Below, piece by piece: positions 52,329 to 61,986 of a DNA stretch of 64,000 nt. The DNA comes from JBQTGK01 sp052400665 (GTDB taxonomy: Bacteria; Bacteroidota; Bacteroidia; Bacteroidales; Marinifilaceae): assembly GCA_052400665.1 (NCBI GenBank), contig JBQTGK010000006.1; one strand, 5' to 3'. Numbering within the stretch: position 1 is the first letter of the stretch; every line of letters starts with the position of its first letter. Made by a program: the position numbers and the translations under genes. The notes under the pieces are model-generated. The model saw only the letters and a program-made list of their open reading frames with translations. It ran no database searches and was not told where the DNA came from.

Positions 52329-53582
52329 ATGTTTTATTATTTATTTAGGTATTTAAACCAATTAGATTTTCCGGGAGCCGGAATGTTCGATTACATTTCA
52401 TTTCGTGCCGCTTTGGCCATAATGGTGTCATTATTTATTGCTACGGTTTTTGGTAAGAGAATTATTCAATTGTTGCAAAAACAACAAATTGGAGAAATAG
52501 TTCGCGACTTGGGATTGGAAGGACAATTAGAGAAGAAAGGAACTCCGACTATGGGAGGAATCATTATCATAGTTGCAATTTTAATTCCTGTTTTACTGTT
52601 CGCAAAACTGGATAATACTTATATTATTTTAATGATTATTACCACAGTTTGGTTGGGATTAATAGGATTTATCGATGATTACATAAAAGTATTTAAAAAA
52701 GACAAAGAAGGTCTTAAAGGTAAGTTTAAAGTAGCAGGACAGATAGGTTTAGGCCTAATTGTTGGGCTTACTTTATACATGAGCGATGATGTAGTGGTTA
52801 GAGAAAAAGCAGATATAGATGAGCTAGGTGTTAGAACAGAATTAGTAGATGAAGGTTTTTCGTCGGAACAACCCGGAGCTACTCGTTTAACTACCGATGT
52901 TAAATCGACAAAAACAACCATTCCTTTTTTTAAAAATAATGAGTTCGATTATGAGTATCTGGTAAGTTTCGCCGGAGAATATACTCCTTTACTGGCTTGG
53001 CTGGTATTTATTATTATTACCATATTTATTGTTACCGCAGTTTCTAATGGTGCTAATATTACCGATGGATTAGATGGTTTGGCTACAGGTTCATCAGCAA
53101 TAATTGGAGCTACTCTTGGAATTTTGGCTTACGTTTCGGGACACGTAGTTTATGCCGATTACCTAAATATCATGTACATTCCTAATTCTGGAGAACTGGT
53201 AATTTTTATTGCAGCCTTTATTGGTTCTACCATTGGTTTTATGTGGTATAATTCCTATCCTGCTCAAGTATTTATGGGCGATACAGGGAGTCTTTCTTTG
53301 GGTGGAATTATTGCTGTTTTTGCTATTATTATTCACAAAGAACTCTTAATTCCAATTTTGTGTGGAATTTTTCTTGTAGAGAATATTTCGGTAATGATGC
53401 AGGTCTCGTGGTTTAAATATACCCGTAAAAAATATGGAGAAGGCCGAAGAATATTTAAAATGGCACCATTGCATCATCATTATCAAATGAAAGGTTATCC
53501 CGAACCAAAAATTGTAACTCGTTTTTGGATTATAGGAATTTTCCTTGCCGTGATTACAATTGTAACCTTAAAGATTAGGTAA
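52329..53582 (+). CDS. mraY: Phospho-N-acetylmuramoyl-pentapeptide transferase
   Basis: 417-residue integral membrane enzyme that forms lipid I. Motifs are KKGTPTMGGIIII, GFIDDYIKV (catalytic aspartates), NGANITDGLDGLATGSS, FMGDTGSLSLGG and MAPLHHHYQMKG. Compared with the 360-residue E. coli enzyme there is an extra soluble loop of roughly 60 residues (about 150-210, hydrophilic, REKADIDELGVRTELVDEGF). Such an insertion is common in Bacteroidota. Confidence 0.96.
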   Translation: MFYYLFRYLNQLDFPGAGMFDYISFRAALAIMVSLFIATVFGKRIIQLLQKQQIGEIVRDLGLEGQLEKKGTPTMGGIIIIVAILIPVLLFAKLDNTYIILMIITTVWLGLIGFIDDYIKVFKKDKEGLKGKFKVAGQIGLGLIVGLTLYMSDDVVVREKADIDELGVRTELVDEGFSSEQPGATRLTTDVKSTKTTIPFFKNNEFDYEYLVSFAGEYTPLLAWLVFIIITIFIVTAVSNGANITDGLDGLATGSSAIIGATLGILAYVSGHVVYADYLNIMYIPNSGELVIFIAAFIGSTIGFMWYNSYPAQVFMGDTGSLSLGGIIAVFAIIIHKELLIPILCGIFLVENISVMMQVSWFKYTRKKYGEGRRIFKMAPLHHHYQMKGYPEPKIVTRFWIIGIFLAVITIVTLKIR

Positions 53583-53635
53583 TAAATTAAAGTAGGTAAA
53601 AGGGATTATTATACATTAATAATAAGTATTTAGAA

Positions 53636-54973
53636 TTGAAAAAGAGAATTGTCATACTAGGAGCAGGTGAGAGTGGTGTTGGAGCGGCAGTTTTGGCTCA
53701 GGCAAAAGGATTCGAAGTTTTTGTTTCTGATTTTGGAGAAATAAATGCAAAATATAAAAAAGCTCTTGCCGATTATAAAATCGATTATGAGGAAAAGCAG
53801 CATAGCGAAGATTTAATATTATCGGTAAACGAAGTTATTAAAAGTCCGGGCATACCCGATACAGCTCCTTTAATTGTAAAGCTGAAGGAACAAAAAACTT
53901 CTGTTATTTCAGAAATTGAGTTCGCTGGAAGATACACAAATGCAAAAATGATTTGCATTACCGGAAGCAATGGAAAAACTACAACAACATTAATGTTGTA
54001 TCACATGTTGCAAAAAGCTGGCTTTAATGTAGGTTTGGCTGGCAATGTTGGAAACAGTTTGGCTTGGCAGGTAGCCGAGGAAAATTTTAGCCACTATGTG
54101 GTCGAGTTAAGTAGCTTTCAGCTCGATGGTATGTACGATTTTAAGGCTGATATTGCAATGTTATTAAATATTACTCCCGATCATTTAGATCGGTACGAAT
54201 ATAAAATGAAAAACTATGTAGATTCTAAATTTCGTATTGCACAAAACCTTACCGAAAGTGATGCTTTTGTGTATTGTAGCGATGATGAAATCATTAGTAA
54301 TGAAATAAAGAATCTAAACTCTAGAGCTCAATTGTTACCCTTTTCGATTAAAAAAGAGTTGAAAACAGGGGGCTGGATTGAGGATGATGAAATTAAAATA
54401 CAATGTAACGAATATAACTTTTCAATGGATAAAAAGGATTTGTCATTACCAGGAATACATAATGTATATAACTCTTTGGCATCGGGAATAGCAGGCAATG
54501 TGCTTCGCATTAGAAAAGAAACTATTCGCGAAAGTTTAAGCGATTTTCAAGGGGTAGATCACCGATTAGAGAAAGTTGTGAAAGTTCGAGGAATTCAGTT
54601 TATCAACGATTCTAAGGCTACAAATATTAATTCAACTTGGTATGCATTAGAAAGCATGGAAGAGCCTGTTGTGTGGATTGTAGGTGGAATTGATAAAGGA
54701 AACGATTATTCGGTTTTACTTGATTTGGTAAGAGAAAAAGTGAAAGGCATTGTTTGTCTGGGGATTGATAATGAAAAAATTCATAAGGCTTTCGATGGAA
54801 AAGTTGATCTAATTGTCGAGGCTAAATCAATGAGTCAAGCCGTTAAATTATCCTACGAAATTGCCAATAAAGATGATATTGTACTTCTATCACCGGCTTG
54901 TGCTAGTTTTGATTTATTTAAATCGTATGAAGATAGAGGCTGCCAGTTTAAAGAAGAAGTAAGAAATCTGTAA
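53636..54973 (+). CDS. murD: UDP-N-acetylmuramoylalanine--D-glutamate ligase
   Basis: 445-residue Mur ligase. The N-terminal UDP-binding domain starts KKRIVILGAGESGVGAA, the ATP loop reads ITGSNGKTTTTLM (about 105), and NITPDHLDRY, FINDSKATN and LLSPACASFDLF follow. The start codon is TTG at 53636: it gives the family start, and the next in-frame Met is far inside the domain. A 53-base gap separates it from mraY, one of the widest within the cluster. Confidence 0.94.
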   Translation: MKKRIVILGAGESGVGAAVLAQAKGFEVFVSDFGEINAKYKKALADYKIDYEEKQHSEDLILSVNEVIKSPGIPDTAPLIVKLKEQKTSVISEIEFAGRYTNAKMICITGSNGKTTTTLMLYHMLQKAGFNVGLAGNVGNSLAWQVAEENFSHYVVELSSFQLDGMYDFKADIAMLLNITPDHLDRYEYKMKNYVDSKFRIAQNLTESDAFVYCSDDEIISNEIKNLNSRAQLLPFSIKKELKTGGWIEDDEIKIQCNEYNFSMDKKDLSLPGIHNVYNSLASGIAGNVLRIRKETIRESLSDFQGVDHRLEKVVKVRGIQFINDSKATNINSTWYALESMEEPVVWIVGGIDKGNDYSVLLDLVREKVKGIVCLGIDNEKIHKAFDGKVDLIVEAKSMSQAVKLSYEIANKDDIVLLSPACASFDLFKSYEDRGCQFKEEVRNL

Positions 54974-54985
54974 ACCGATCGTTTT

Positions 54986-56176
54986 ATGGCGAAATATATG
55001 AAATTAGCATGGGATTGGATTAAAAATCCAAGTGTAAAGGGTGATAAGGTGATATGGATAGTTATCTTGTTATTGTCTCTTACGTCCTTGCTGGTGGTAT
55101 ATAGTTCTACCGGAACCTTAGCATATAAGGTGAGAGGAGGAAACACATCATATTTTTTATTTAAACAATTACGGTTGTTAGCCATGTGTTTTTGCATAAT
55201 GTATGTTGTGCACAGAATTCCCTATCGGTTCTATTCTATGTTTGCAAATTTAACCCTTGTTGTGTCTGTCGGTTTATTAATACTGGCCAAATTGGTTGGA
55301 ACAAACCTTAATGACGCTTCCCGCTGGATTACCATACCTGGGATTGGGTTTAATTTTCAACCTTCAGAATTGGCTAAGCTTGCTTTAATATTGCATGTTT
55401 CAAGAACATTGTCACGATATCAAGGCAAAGAAGGATGCAGGAATGAAGCAATTCTTCATTTGATAATCCCAATTTTGGTAGTTTGTGGTCTTATTTTCCT
55501 TGATGATTTTTCTACTTCATTGTTATTGGGAGGGATCTGTTATTTACTTATGTTTATAGGAAGAGTTGCGAAAAAATATATGATTGGCTCTGTAGCAATA
55601 GTTGTTATTGTTCTGGTTCTTTTAATTGCAGCAGCGCCATTATTGCCAAGTGTAGGTAGAATTCAAACGGTGCGAAGTCGTATAGAAAACTTTTTTGGCG
55701 ACGAAAAAGATATAAAAGATGGTCAGAATTATCAGGTAGTTCAAGCAAAAATAGCTGTTGTTGCAGGAGGTATTATAGGTAAAGGTCCGGGTAATAGTAC
55801 ACAAAGAAATTTTTTACCTCATCCATATTCCGATTTTATTTATGCCATAATTCTCGAAGAATTAGGTTGGTCAGGAGGTTTTGGTATCTTAATTCTGTAT
55901 TTGTTTTTGCTTTATCGGGGAGGATTAATTGTTAGGAAATGCAGCAGAACATTTCCTGCATTTTTGGTTATTGGTTTAACGCTTAGTATCGTTTTTCAGG
56001 CATTAACAAATATGGCAGTGTCGGTAAATCTTATTCCTGTAACCGGGCAACCATTGCCTTTGGTAAGTATGGGAGGAACATCTTTAGTTTTTACAAGTGC
56101 AGCTCTGGGTATGATTTTAAGTATTAGCGATTGGGCAAATAAGGAAGAAATGAAATTAAATGAAGAAGAAAATTAA
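54986..56176 (+). CDS. ftsW: Septal peptidoglycan glycosyltransferase FtsW
   Basis: 396-residue SEDS protein with about ten membrane helices. LLVVYSSTGTLAY near helix 1, RWITIPGIGFNFQPSELAKLA, and the C-terminal NLIPVTGQPLPLVSMGG signature are present. It polymerises septal glycan with FtsI. Bacteroidota often start with a short cytoplasmic segment as here (MAKYMKLAWDWIKNPSVKGD). It overlaps murG by 17 bases. Confidence 0.95.
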   Translation: MAKYMKLAWDWIKNPSVKGDKVIWIVILLLSLTSLLVVYSSTGTLAYKVRGGNTSYFLFKQLRLLAMCFCIMYVVHRIPYRFYSMFANLTLVVSVGLLILAKLVGTNLNDASRWITIPGIGFNFQPSELAKLALILHVSRTLSRYQGKEGCRNEAILHLIIPILVVCGLIFLDDFSTSLLLGGICYLLMFIGRVAKKYMIGSVAIVVIVLVLLIAAAPLLPSVGRIQTVRSRIENFFGDEKDIKDGQNYQVVQAKIAVVAGGIIGKGPGNSTQRNFLPHPYSDFIYAIILEELGWSGGFGILILYLFLLYRGGLIVRKCSRTFPAFLVIGLTLSIVFQALTNMAVSVNLIPVTGQPLPLVSMGGTSLVFTSAALGMILSISDWANKEEMKLNEEEN

Positions 56177-57260
56177 AATAATAGTCAGTGGTGGTGGTAC
56201 TGGTGGACACATTTATCCGGCCATATCAATTGCGAATGCTTTAAAACAAAAGCATAGTAATTGCGAGATTCTTTTTGTGGGTGCCGAAGGGAAAATGGAA
56301 ATGGAAAAAGTGCCTGCCGCAGGATATGATATTGTGGGATTACCTATTCGTGGATTGCAGAGAAGCTTTTCAAAAGAAAATTTAAAGTTTTTTTCTCGTT
56401 TGTTAAAAAGTATATGGAAAGCAAAAGCAATAGTAAAGGGATTTAAACCCGATGCGGTTGTTGGTGTTGGTGGATATGCAAGCGGACCATTATTGCGTGT
56501 TGCTACAAAATTAGGAGTGCCGGCATTAATTCAGGAGCAAAATTCTTATGCTGGTATCACAAATAAATTGCTGGCCAAAAAAGCAAAAAAAATATGTGTG
56601 GCCTACGAAGGAATGGATCGCTTTTTTCCAAAAAATAAAATTATTTTAACAGGAAATCCTGTCCGAAAAGATTTAATGGAAATTGAGTCGAAGAAAGACG
56701 AAGCTATTCAATATTTTGAATTAGACCCAAATAAGAAAACCATTCTAATTGTAGGGGGTAGTCTTGGTGCTCGCACAATTAATAATAGTCTTCTTAAATC
56801 ATTAGATGCAGTTTCGCAATCTAATGTTCAGTTTATCTGGCAAACAGGTAAGTTTTATATCGATAAAGTTAATGAGGAGATGAAAAATTGGGATCTTCCC
56901 AACTTAAAAGTTCATGCTTTTTTAAGCAGAATGGATTTGGCTTATGCTGCTGCTGATATTGTAATATCAAGAGCTGGTGCTGGTACCATTTCTGAACTTT
57001 GTTTGGTTTCAAAACCAAGTATTCTGGTTCCTTCTCCTAATGTTTCGGAAGATCATCAAACTAAAAATGCATTGGCTTTGGTTAATAAAGAAGCCGCAAT
57101 GCTTGTAAAAGATATTGAGGCAGAGCAAAAATTAATACCAGAGGCTTTGTCTTTAATTAAAAATGAAGAAAAGTTAAATCGCTTATCGGTTAATTGTAAA
57201 CAGCTTGCAAAACCGAATGCAGCCGATGATATAGCAGAACAAATTCTTGCAATGATTTAA
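56160..57260 (+). CDS. murG: UDP-GlcNAc:lipid I N-acetylglucosaminyltransferase
   Basis: 366-residue GT28 enzyme that makes lipid II at the inner face of the membrane. SGGGTGGHIYPAISIANAL (G loop 1), VGVGGYASGPLL (G loop 2), LTGNPVRKDL, LIVGGSLGARTIN and ISRAGAGTISELC are all present. It overlaps the end of ftsW by 17 bases and ends three bases before murC. Confidence 0.96.
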   Translation: MKKKIKIIVSGGGTGGHIYPAISIANALKQKHSNCEILFVGAEGKMEMEKVPAAGYDIVGLPIRGLQRSFSKENLKFFSRLLKSIWKAKAIVKGFKPDAVVGVGGYASGPLLRVATKLGVPALIQEQNSYAGITNKLLAKKAKKICVAYEGMDRFFPKNKIILTGNPVRKDLMEIESKKDEAIQYFELDPNKKTILIVGGSLGARTINNSLLKSLDAVSQSNVQFIWQTGKFYIDKVNEEMKNWDLPNLKVHAFLSRMDLAYAAADIVISRAGAGTISELCLVSKPSILVPSPNVSEDHQTKNALALVNKEAAMLVKDIEAEQKLIPEALSLIKNEEKLNRLSVNCKQLAKPNAADDIAEQILAMI

Positions 57261-57263
57261 AAT

Positions 57264-58631
57264 ATGCAGATTAAAGATTTTAAAAATATTTATTTTATTG
57301 GAATCGGAGGAATCGGAATGAGTGCCATTGCGCGCTATTTTAATTCTATTGAAAAGAATGTGTTTGGATACGACAGAACATCAACTATGCTTACTACTGA
57401 ATTGATGAACGAAGGTATTAGAATAACTTTTGAGGAGGATTTAAATAGTATTCCTGTAGGTTTTAGAAATAAGGAGAATACCTTGGTGGTTTACACTCCT
57501 GCTATTTCTATGAATCATGAGCAGCTGTCATATTTTAGGAAGAATGGTTTTCATATTATGAAGCGTTCTCAGGTTTTGGGTCTGCTTTCGGATAATTTAA
57601 ATGGAATAGGTATTGCTGGAACGCATGGTAAAACTACGGTTTCGACCATTACAGCCCATATTTTTAAATCATCGAAGCTAGGATGTAGTGCCTTTTTAGG
57701 AGGAATTTCTCAAAACTATAATTCTAATTTACTGTTATCAAAAAATAGTCCATGGGTAATACTAGAGGCCGATGAATTTGATAGATCATTTTTACAATTG
57801 CATCCTCAAATTGCTCTTGTTACCTCTATGGATGCAGACCATTTAGATATTTATGGTGACAAATTCGAACTGGAGAAAAGTTTTCGAGAGTTTGTGAATC
57901 AAATTAAAGAAAATGGAATTTTAGTGCATAAAAGAGGTCTTAATTTACAAGCTAAAGGAGTAAAAACTTACTCTTATGCTTTAGAGGAAAAGGCTGATTT
58001 TTATGCGGAAAATTTAAAACTCGTCGAAGGGTTTTATGAATTCGATTTGGTTTATCCCCAGGGAATAATTAAATCATTGCGTTTTTCTTATCCTGGAAAA
58101 ATAAATGTTGAAAATTCAATTGCAGCATGTAGTGTTGCATTATTATGTGGTGTATCTGAGAATGAAATTAGAAAGGCTCTTGCCGAATTTAAAGGGGTTC
58201 GAAGAAGATTCGACTATCAAATAAAAGAGGAAAATATTATTTTTATTGATGATTATGCTCATCATCCGAAAGAGCTTAGAGAAAGTATTTCGTCGGTTAG
58301 AGCAATTTATCCTCTAAAGAAAATTACAGGAATTTTTCAACCTCATTTGTATACGCGAACGCGCGATTTTGCCAATGAATTTGCTGATAGTTTAAATTTA
58401 TTAGACGAGGTAATTCTACTGGATATTTATCCAGCAAGAGAACTTCCATTAGAAGGTATTGATTCTTCTATAATACTTAAAAATATTACAGTTCCGGCGC
58501 AATTGTGTACAAAACAGAAGTTGTTGGATTTGATACAGGAAAGTGAATTAGAAGTAGTGTTAACTTTAGGAGCTGGAGATATAGATAAATTGGTTGAACC
58601 GATAAAAATGATGCTAACAGAAAAAAAATAG
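57264..58631 (+). CDS. murC: UDP-N-acetylmuramate--L-alanine ligase
   Basis: 455-residue Mur ligase. The N-terminal Rossmann start YFIGIGGIGMSAIARYF, ATP loop GIAGTHGKTTVSTI (about 115), LEADEFDRSF, DADHLDIYG and DDYAHHPKELRESI identify MurC. The E-A-D-E-F motif separates it from MurD/E/F. The next gene, ftsQ, starts one base after its stop. Confidence 0.96.
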   Translation: MQIKDFKNIYFIGIGGIGMSAIARYFNSIEKNVFGYDRTSTMLTTELMNEGIRITFEEDLNSIPVGFRNKENTLVVYTPAISMNHEQLSYFRKNGFHIMKRSQVLGLLSDNLNGIGIAGTHGKTTVSTITAHIFKSSKLGCSAFLGGISQNYNSNLLLSKNSPWVILEADEFDRSFLQLHPQIALVTSMDADHLDIYGDKFELEKSFREFVNQIKENGILVHKRGLNLQAKGVKTYSYALEEKADFYAENLKLVEGFYEFDLVYPQGIIKSLRFSYPGKINVENSIAACSVALLCGVSENEIRKALAEFKGVRRRFDYQIKEENIIFIDDYAHHPKELRESISSVRAIYPLKKITGIFQPHLYTRTRDFANEFADSLNLLDEVILLDIYPARELPLEGIDSSIILKNITVPAQLCTKQKLLDLIQESELEVVLTLGAGDIDKLVEPIKMMLTEKK

Positions 58632-58632
58632 A

Positions 58633-59364
58633 ATGCTAAAAAAAATTGCAGCCATATTAGTTTGGGTATTCATAATAGGATACTTGTTCGTGAGTTTTTC
58701 TTTCGTTAGCGATAAGAAGGAGAAGCTAAACTCTAGTACCATAAAAGTACGGATTGAGGACAGTCTGCAAGGTGGTTTTGTTAGTCATTTAGATGTAGAG
58801 AAAATTGTAAATAAACAATATCCTAGTTGGAAGGGTGAATCAATTCTAAAAATAAATAAAGAGGTTTTGGAAGAAAGGATTAATAAAATTCCTTACGTTA
58901 AAAAATCAGAAGTTTACAATACGCTTTCCGGAAAACTAGTTATTGAAATTAATCAGCGAAAGCCAATTGCACGAATTTTAAAAGGGAATGGATATTATAT
59001 TGATCAGGAAGGACAGAAAATGCCATTATCATCTAGGTTTACGTCAAGGGTTTTGGTTGTTTCGGGGGCAGTAAATGATGCATTGATAAAAGAAGAGCTT
59101 TTTGAGTTAGTAAAATTTATTACAAATGATGAATTTTGGAAGTCACAAATAACTCAGGTTCATGTGACAAATTCAAAAGAGTATGTTTTAGTTCCACGTG
59201 TTGGTAATCATAAAATAGAACTTGGAAGCATAGAGGATTATCAGGAGAAATTTAAAAATCTTTATGCTTTGTATTCCAATGGTTTCTCGAAAACCGGTTG
59301 GAATAAATACAGTAAAATTAGCCTGAAGTACAATAATCAAGTGGTTTGTACCAAAAAGAATTAG
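58633..59364 (+). CDS. ftsQ: FtsQ-like cell division protein
   Basis: 243-residue bitopic protein: short cytoplasmic start, one membrane helix (about 3-26), a POTRA-like region (about 37-110, STIKVRIEDSLQGGFVSHLD, INKIPYVKKSEVY) and a beta domain. Sequence conservation is low; position between murC and ftsA and topology are decisive. It would link the FtsL/FtsB complex to other divisome parts. Confidence 0.85.
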   Translation: MLKKIAAILVWVFIIGYLFVSFSFVSDKKEKLNSSTIKVRIEDSLQGGFVSHLDVEKIVNKQYPSWKGESILKINKEVLEERINKIPYVKKSEVYNTLSGKLVIEINQRKPIARILKGNGYYIDQEGQKMPLSSRFTSRVLVVSGAVNDALIKEELFELVKFITNDEFWKSQITQVHVTNSKEYVLVPRVGNHKIELGSIEDYQEKFKNLYALYSNGFSKTGWNKYSKISLKYNNQVVCTKKN

Positions 59365-59365
59365 A

Positions 59366-60607
59366 ATGATAGGGAAGAATAATTCAATAGCTGCGATTGA
59401 TATAGGGACAACAAAAATTGTTGCCATATTGGGAGAGCTGGCATCTGATGGGAAACTGAAAATTCTTGGAATGGAACGTACCGTTTCTAAAGGTGTAAAG
59501 CGTGGAGTAATTCATGATATAAACCTGACTATTGAAGGAATTCAAGAAGTTGTTGCTCGCTTAAAAGCAAAAACAAATAAAGAAATTACGACGGTTTATG
59601 TTGGAATTGCAGGTCAGCATATTCGTATAGTTAAAGAAAGAAAGTTTAAATATATTGAGAATTCTATTGGGGAAATTACCAAAGAAGATGTCGAAAGTAT
59701 TACGAGCGAAAATTATAAACATCCGGTTGAGATAGGAGAACAAATTTTACATGTTATTCCTCAGGAATTTGTTGTCGATAAAGAAATTGGTATTAAAAAA
59801 CCAGTGGGTATGGCTGGCCGTAGAATTGATGGTAAGTTTAATATTATTATTGGGCGAACAGCATCGGCACAAAATATAAAAAAATGTGTTCAGGCTGTTG
59901 GATTAGAGGTGGAAGAACTGGTATTGGAACCTTTGGCTTCTTCTTTGGCTGTTTTAAGTAAAGAAGAAAAAGATGCCGGTGTTGTTTTGGTTGATATAGG
60001 AGGAGGGACTACCGATGTAACAGTTTATTTGGATGGAGTTTTAAAACATGCTTCGGTATTTCCTTTTGGGGGTGATAATGTAACCAAAGATATAAAAGAA
60101 GCCTGTTCAGTGCTATTAAAACAAGCCGAAGGATTAAAAGTTCAATTTGGAGAAGCTTTGGCAGAAATGACTCCTGCAGACAAAGTGGTAACTATTCCTG
60201 CAAGTGGAGGATGGAATGAAAAGAATATTTCTTTTAAATTCTTAGCTGAGATTATTCAATGCAGGATGGAAGAAATTATCGATTCTGTAAAATTTGAAAT
60301 CGAATCAACAGGATTAAGAGATAAAATTGGAGCCGGAATTGTTTTAACCGGAGGAGGATCACTTCTCGAAAATCTCGATAAATTAACCTCTCAAAGAGTA
60401 GGTTTAGATGTAAGAATTGGCTATCCCAAAGGATCTGAAAAAATTGTTTTAGATGAAAACCTGGAGCATCCAATGTATTCAACTTCAGTGGGTTTGTTGT
60501 TAAAAGGTTTGGGTAGGCCAAAACCAAAAATAGAAAAAACTGACGAACCTGCAAAACAAAAAGGTGGAAGAGGATTTAGATCAATTCTTGGATCATTATT
60601 TGACTAA
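59366..60607 (+). CDS. ftsA: Cell division protein FtsA
   Basis: 413-residue actin-like ATPase that anchors FtsZ to the membrane. AAIDIGTTKIVAILGE (phosphate 1), the 1C subdomain (about 85-165), VVLVDIGGGTTDVTVY (phosphate 2) and AGIVLTGGGSLLENLD are present. The C-terminal residues GFRSILGSLFD form an amphipathic membrane-targeting helix after a flexible linker. It is one base after ftsQ and 53 bases before the first ftsZ. Confidence 0.95.
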   Translation: MIGKNNSIAAIDIGTTKIVAILGELASDGKLKILGMERTVSKGVKRGVIHDINLTIEGIQEVVARLKAKTNKEITTVYVGIAGQHIRIVKERKFKYIENSIGEITKEDVESITSENYKHPVEIGEQILHVIPQEFVVDKEIGIKKPVGMAGRRIDGKFNIIIGRTASAQNIKKCVQAVGLEVEELVLEPLASSLAVLSKEEKDAGVVLVDIGGGTTDVTVYLDGVLKHASVFPFGGDNVTKDIKEACSVLLKQAEGLKVQFGEALAEMTPADKVVTIPASGGWNEKNISFKFLAEIIQCRMEEIIDSVKFEIESTGLRDKIGAGIVLTGGGSLLENLDKLTSQRVGLDVRIGYPKGSEKIVLDENLEHPMYSTSVGLLLKGLGRPKPKIEKTDEPAKQKGGRGFRSILGSLFD

Positions 60608-60660
60608 GATAAGATGGATATATAAAAACAAAGATTGAGTAACCCTAAAACTGTGATATC

Positions 60661-61959
60661 ATGATTGACGAATTATTACCGGTTGATTTTGAACCAAAAG
60701 AAAAGTCCATTATAAAAGTAATTGGAGTTGGTGGAGGTGGCGGAAATGCTGTTAACCACATGTTGAAAGAAGGAATTACAGGGGTTGATTTTGTAATTTG
60801 TAATACCGATGCACAAGCTCTCGATAATAGTCCTGTTCCCATAAAGGTGCAGTTAGGAAAATCATTAACTGAAGGTAGAGGAGCTGGGAATAAACCTGAA
60901 AGAGGAAGAGAATCGGCCATTGAAAGCTTAGACGATATTAATAAAGTACTAAGCGAGAAAACAAAAATGGTTTTTGTAACTGCAGGAATGGGTGGAGGTA
61001 CCGGTACAGGTGCCGCTCCAGTAATTGCCGAAGCTGCAAGAGATCAGGATGTACTTACCGTTGGAATTGTTACCATACCTTTTCGATTTGAGGGAAACAA
61101 GCGTATTAAACAGGCCATAGAAGGGATAGAAAATTTAGAAAAACATGTTGATGCTCTTTTGATTATTAACAATGAGAAGCTTCGTTTAATGTACGGAGAT
61201 TTAAAATTGTCTGATGCCTTTGCTCAAGCCGATAGTGTTTTGTCGGTAGCTGCTAAAAGTATCGCAGAAATTATAACTGTTCATGGATATGTAAACGTCG
61301 ATTTTGCCGATGTTGAAACTGTAATGAGAAATAGTGGTGTTGCTGTTATGGGATCTGCTTCGGCTTCTGGAGCCGATCGTTCTATTCGTGCAATAGAAGA
61401 GGCGCTAAATTCCCCTTTATTAAATAGTAATAATATTATAGGAGCCAGAAATATTCTTTTAAATATTATTTCCGGAGACGAAGAGGTAACCATGCAGGAG
61501 GTAGGTCAAATTACCGATTATGTGCACGATGTTGTTGGAGATGATGTGAGCGTAATATGGGGAAATGGATATAGTCCTAAAATGGGAGATGAATTAAGTG
61601 TTACTATTATTGCAACAGGGTTTTCAGAAAATCCAATTCCTGAATTAATGTTCGAACCTCGCAAAGTAGATAAATCAAAGTTGGAATTAATCATTGAAAA
61701 TCCGGCTGAAAAGGAAGAGAAAATTGCAGCGAAGCGAAAAGAAGAAATAGAGCGTCGTGAAGAATTAATGCGCAAAAGAACAGTACAGGAAACAGAAAAA
61801 AGACAGCATTCTTCTGAAGAAAGTCGGGAATCGGTTACCAAACCAGCTTATACTGGAAATCAGGAAGAAGAGCATGATGAGCAGGAGGAAGAAAGCATTA
61901 ATGGTTGGTTTAAAGGGAAGTTTACAAAAATTTTTGATAATAAAGATACACCCATGTAA
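60661..61959 (+). CDS. ftsZ: FtsZ paralog 1 with atypical C-terminal tail
   Basis: 432-residue tubulin-like GTPase. GTP motif GGGTGTG at 111-117 and T7 loop NVDFADV (212-218) are intact, so it should bind and hydrolyse GTP. The globular domain (about 17-321) aligns without gaps to the next gene. Over residues 17-120 I count 22 differences in 104. The tail differs: a charged helical linker (340-392), KPAYTGN (394-400) as a degenerate C-terminal peptide without the basic residues, an acidic run, and a terminal GWFKGKFTKIFDNK (415-428) of amphipathic character like the FtsA membrane helix. Role relative to FtsZ2 is unknown. Confidence 0.95.
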   Translation: MIDELLPVDFEPKEKSIIKVIGVGGGGGNAVNHMLKEGITGVDFVICNTDAQALDNSPVPIKVQLGKSLTEGRGAGNKPERGRESAIESLDDINKVLSEKTKMVFVTAGMGGGTGTGAAPVIAEAARDQDVLTVGIVTIPFRFEGNKRIKQAIEGIENLEKHVDALLIINNEKLRLMYGDLKLSDAFAQADSVLSVAAKSIAEIITVHGYVNVDFADVETVMRNSGVAVMGSASASGADRSIRAIEEALNSPLLNSNNIIGARNILLNIISGDEEVTMQEVGQITDYVHDVVGDDVSVIWGNGYSPKMGDELSVTIIATGFSENPIPELMFEPRKVDKSKLELIIENPAEKEEKIAAKRKEEIERREELMRKRTVQETEKRQHSSEESRESVTKPAYTGNQEEEHDEQEEESINGWFKGKFTKIFDNKDTPM

Positions 61960-61986
61960 GGGAGTGTGAATTTAAGGGATAAATAA

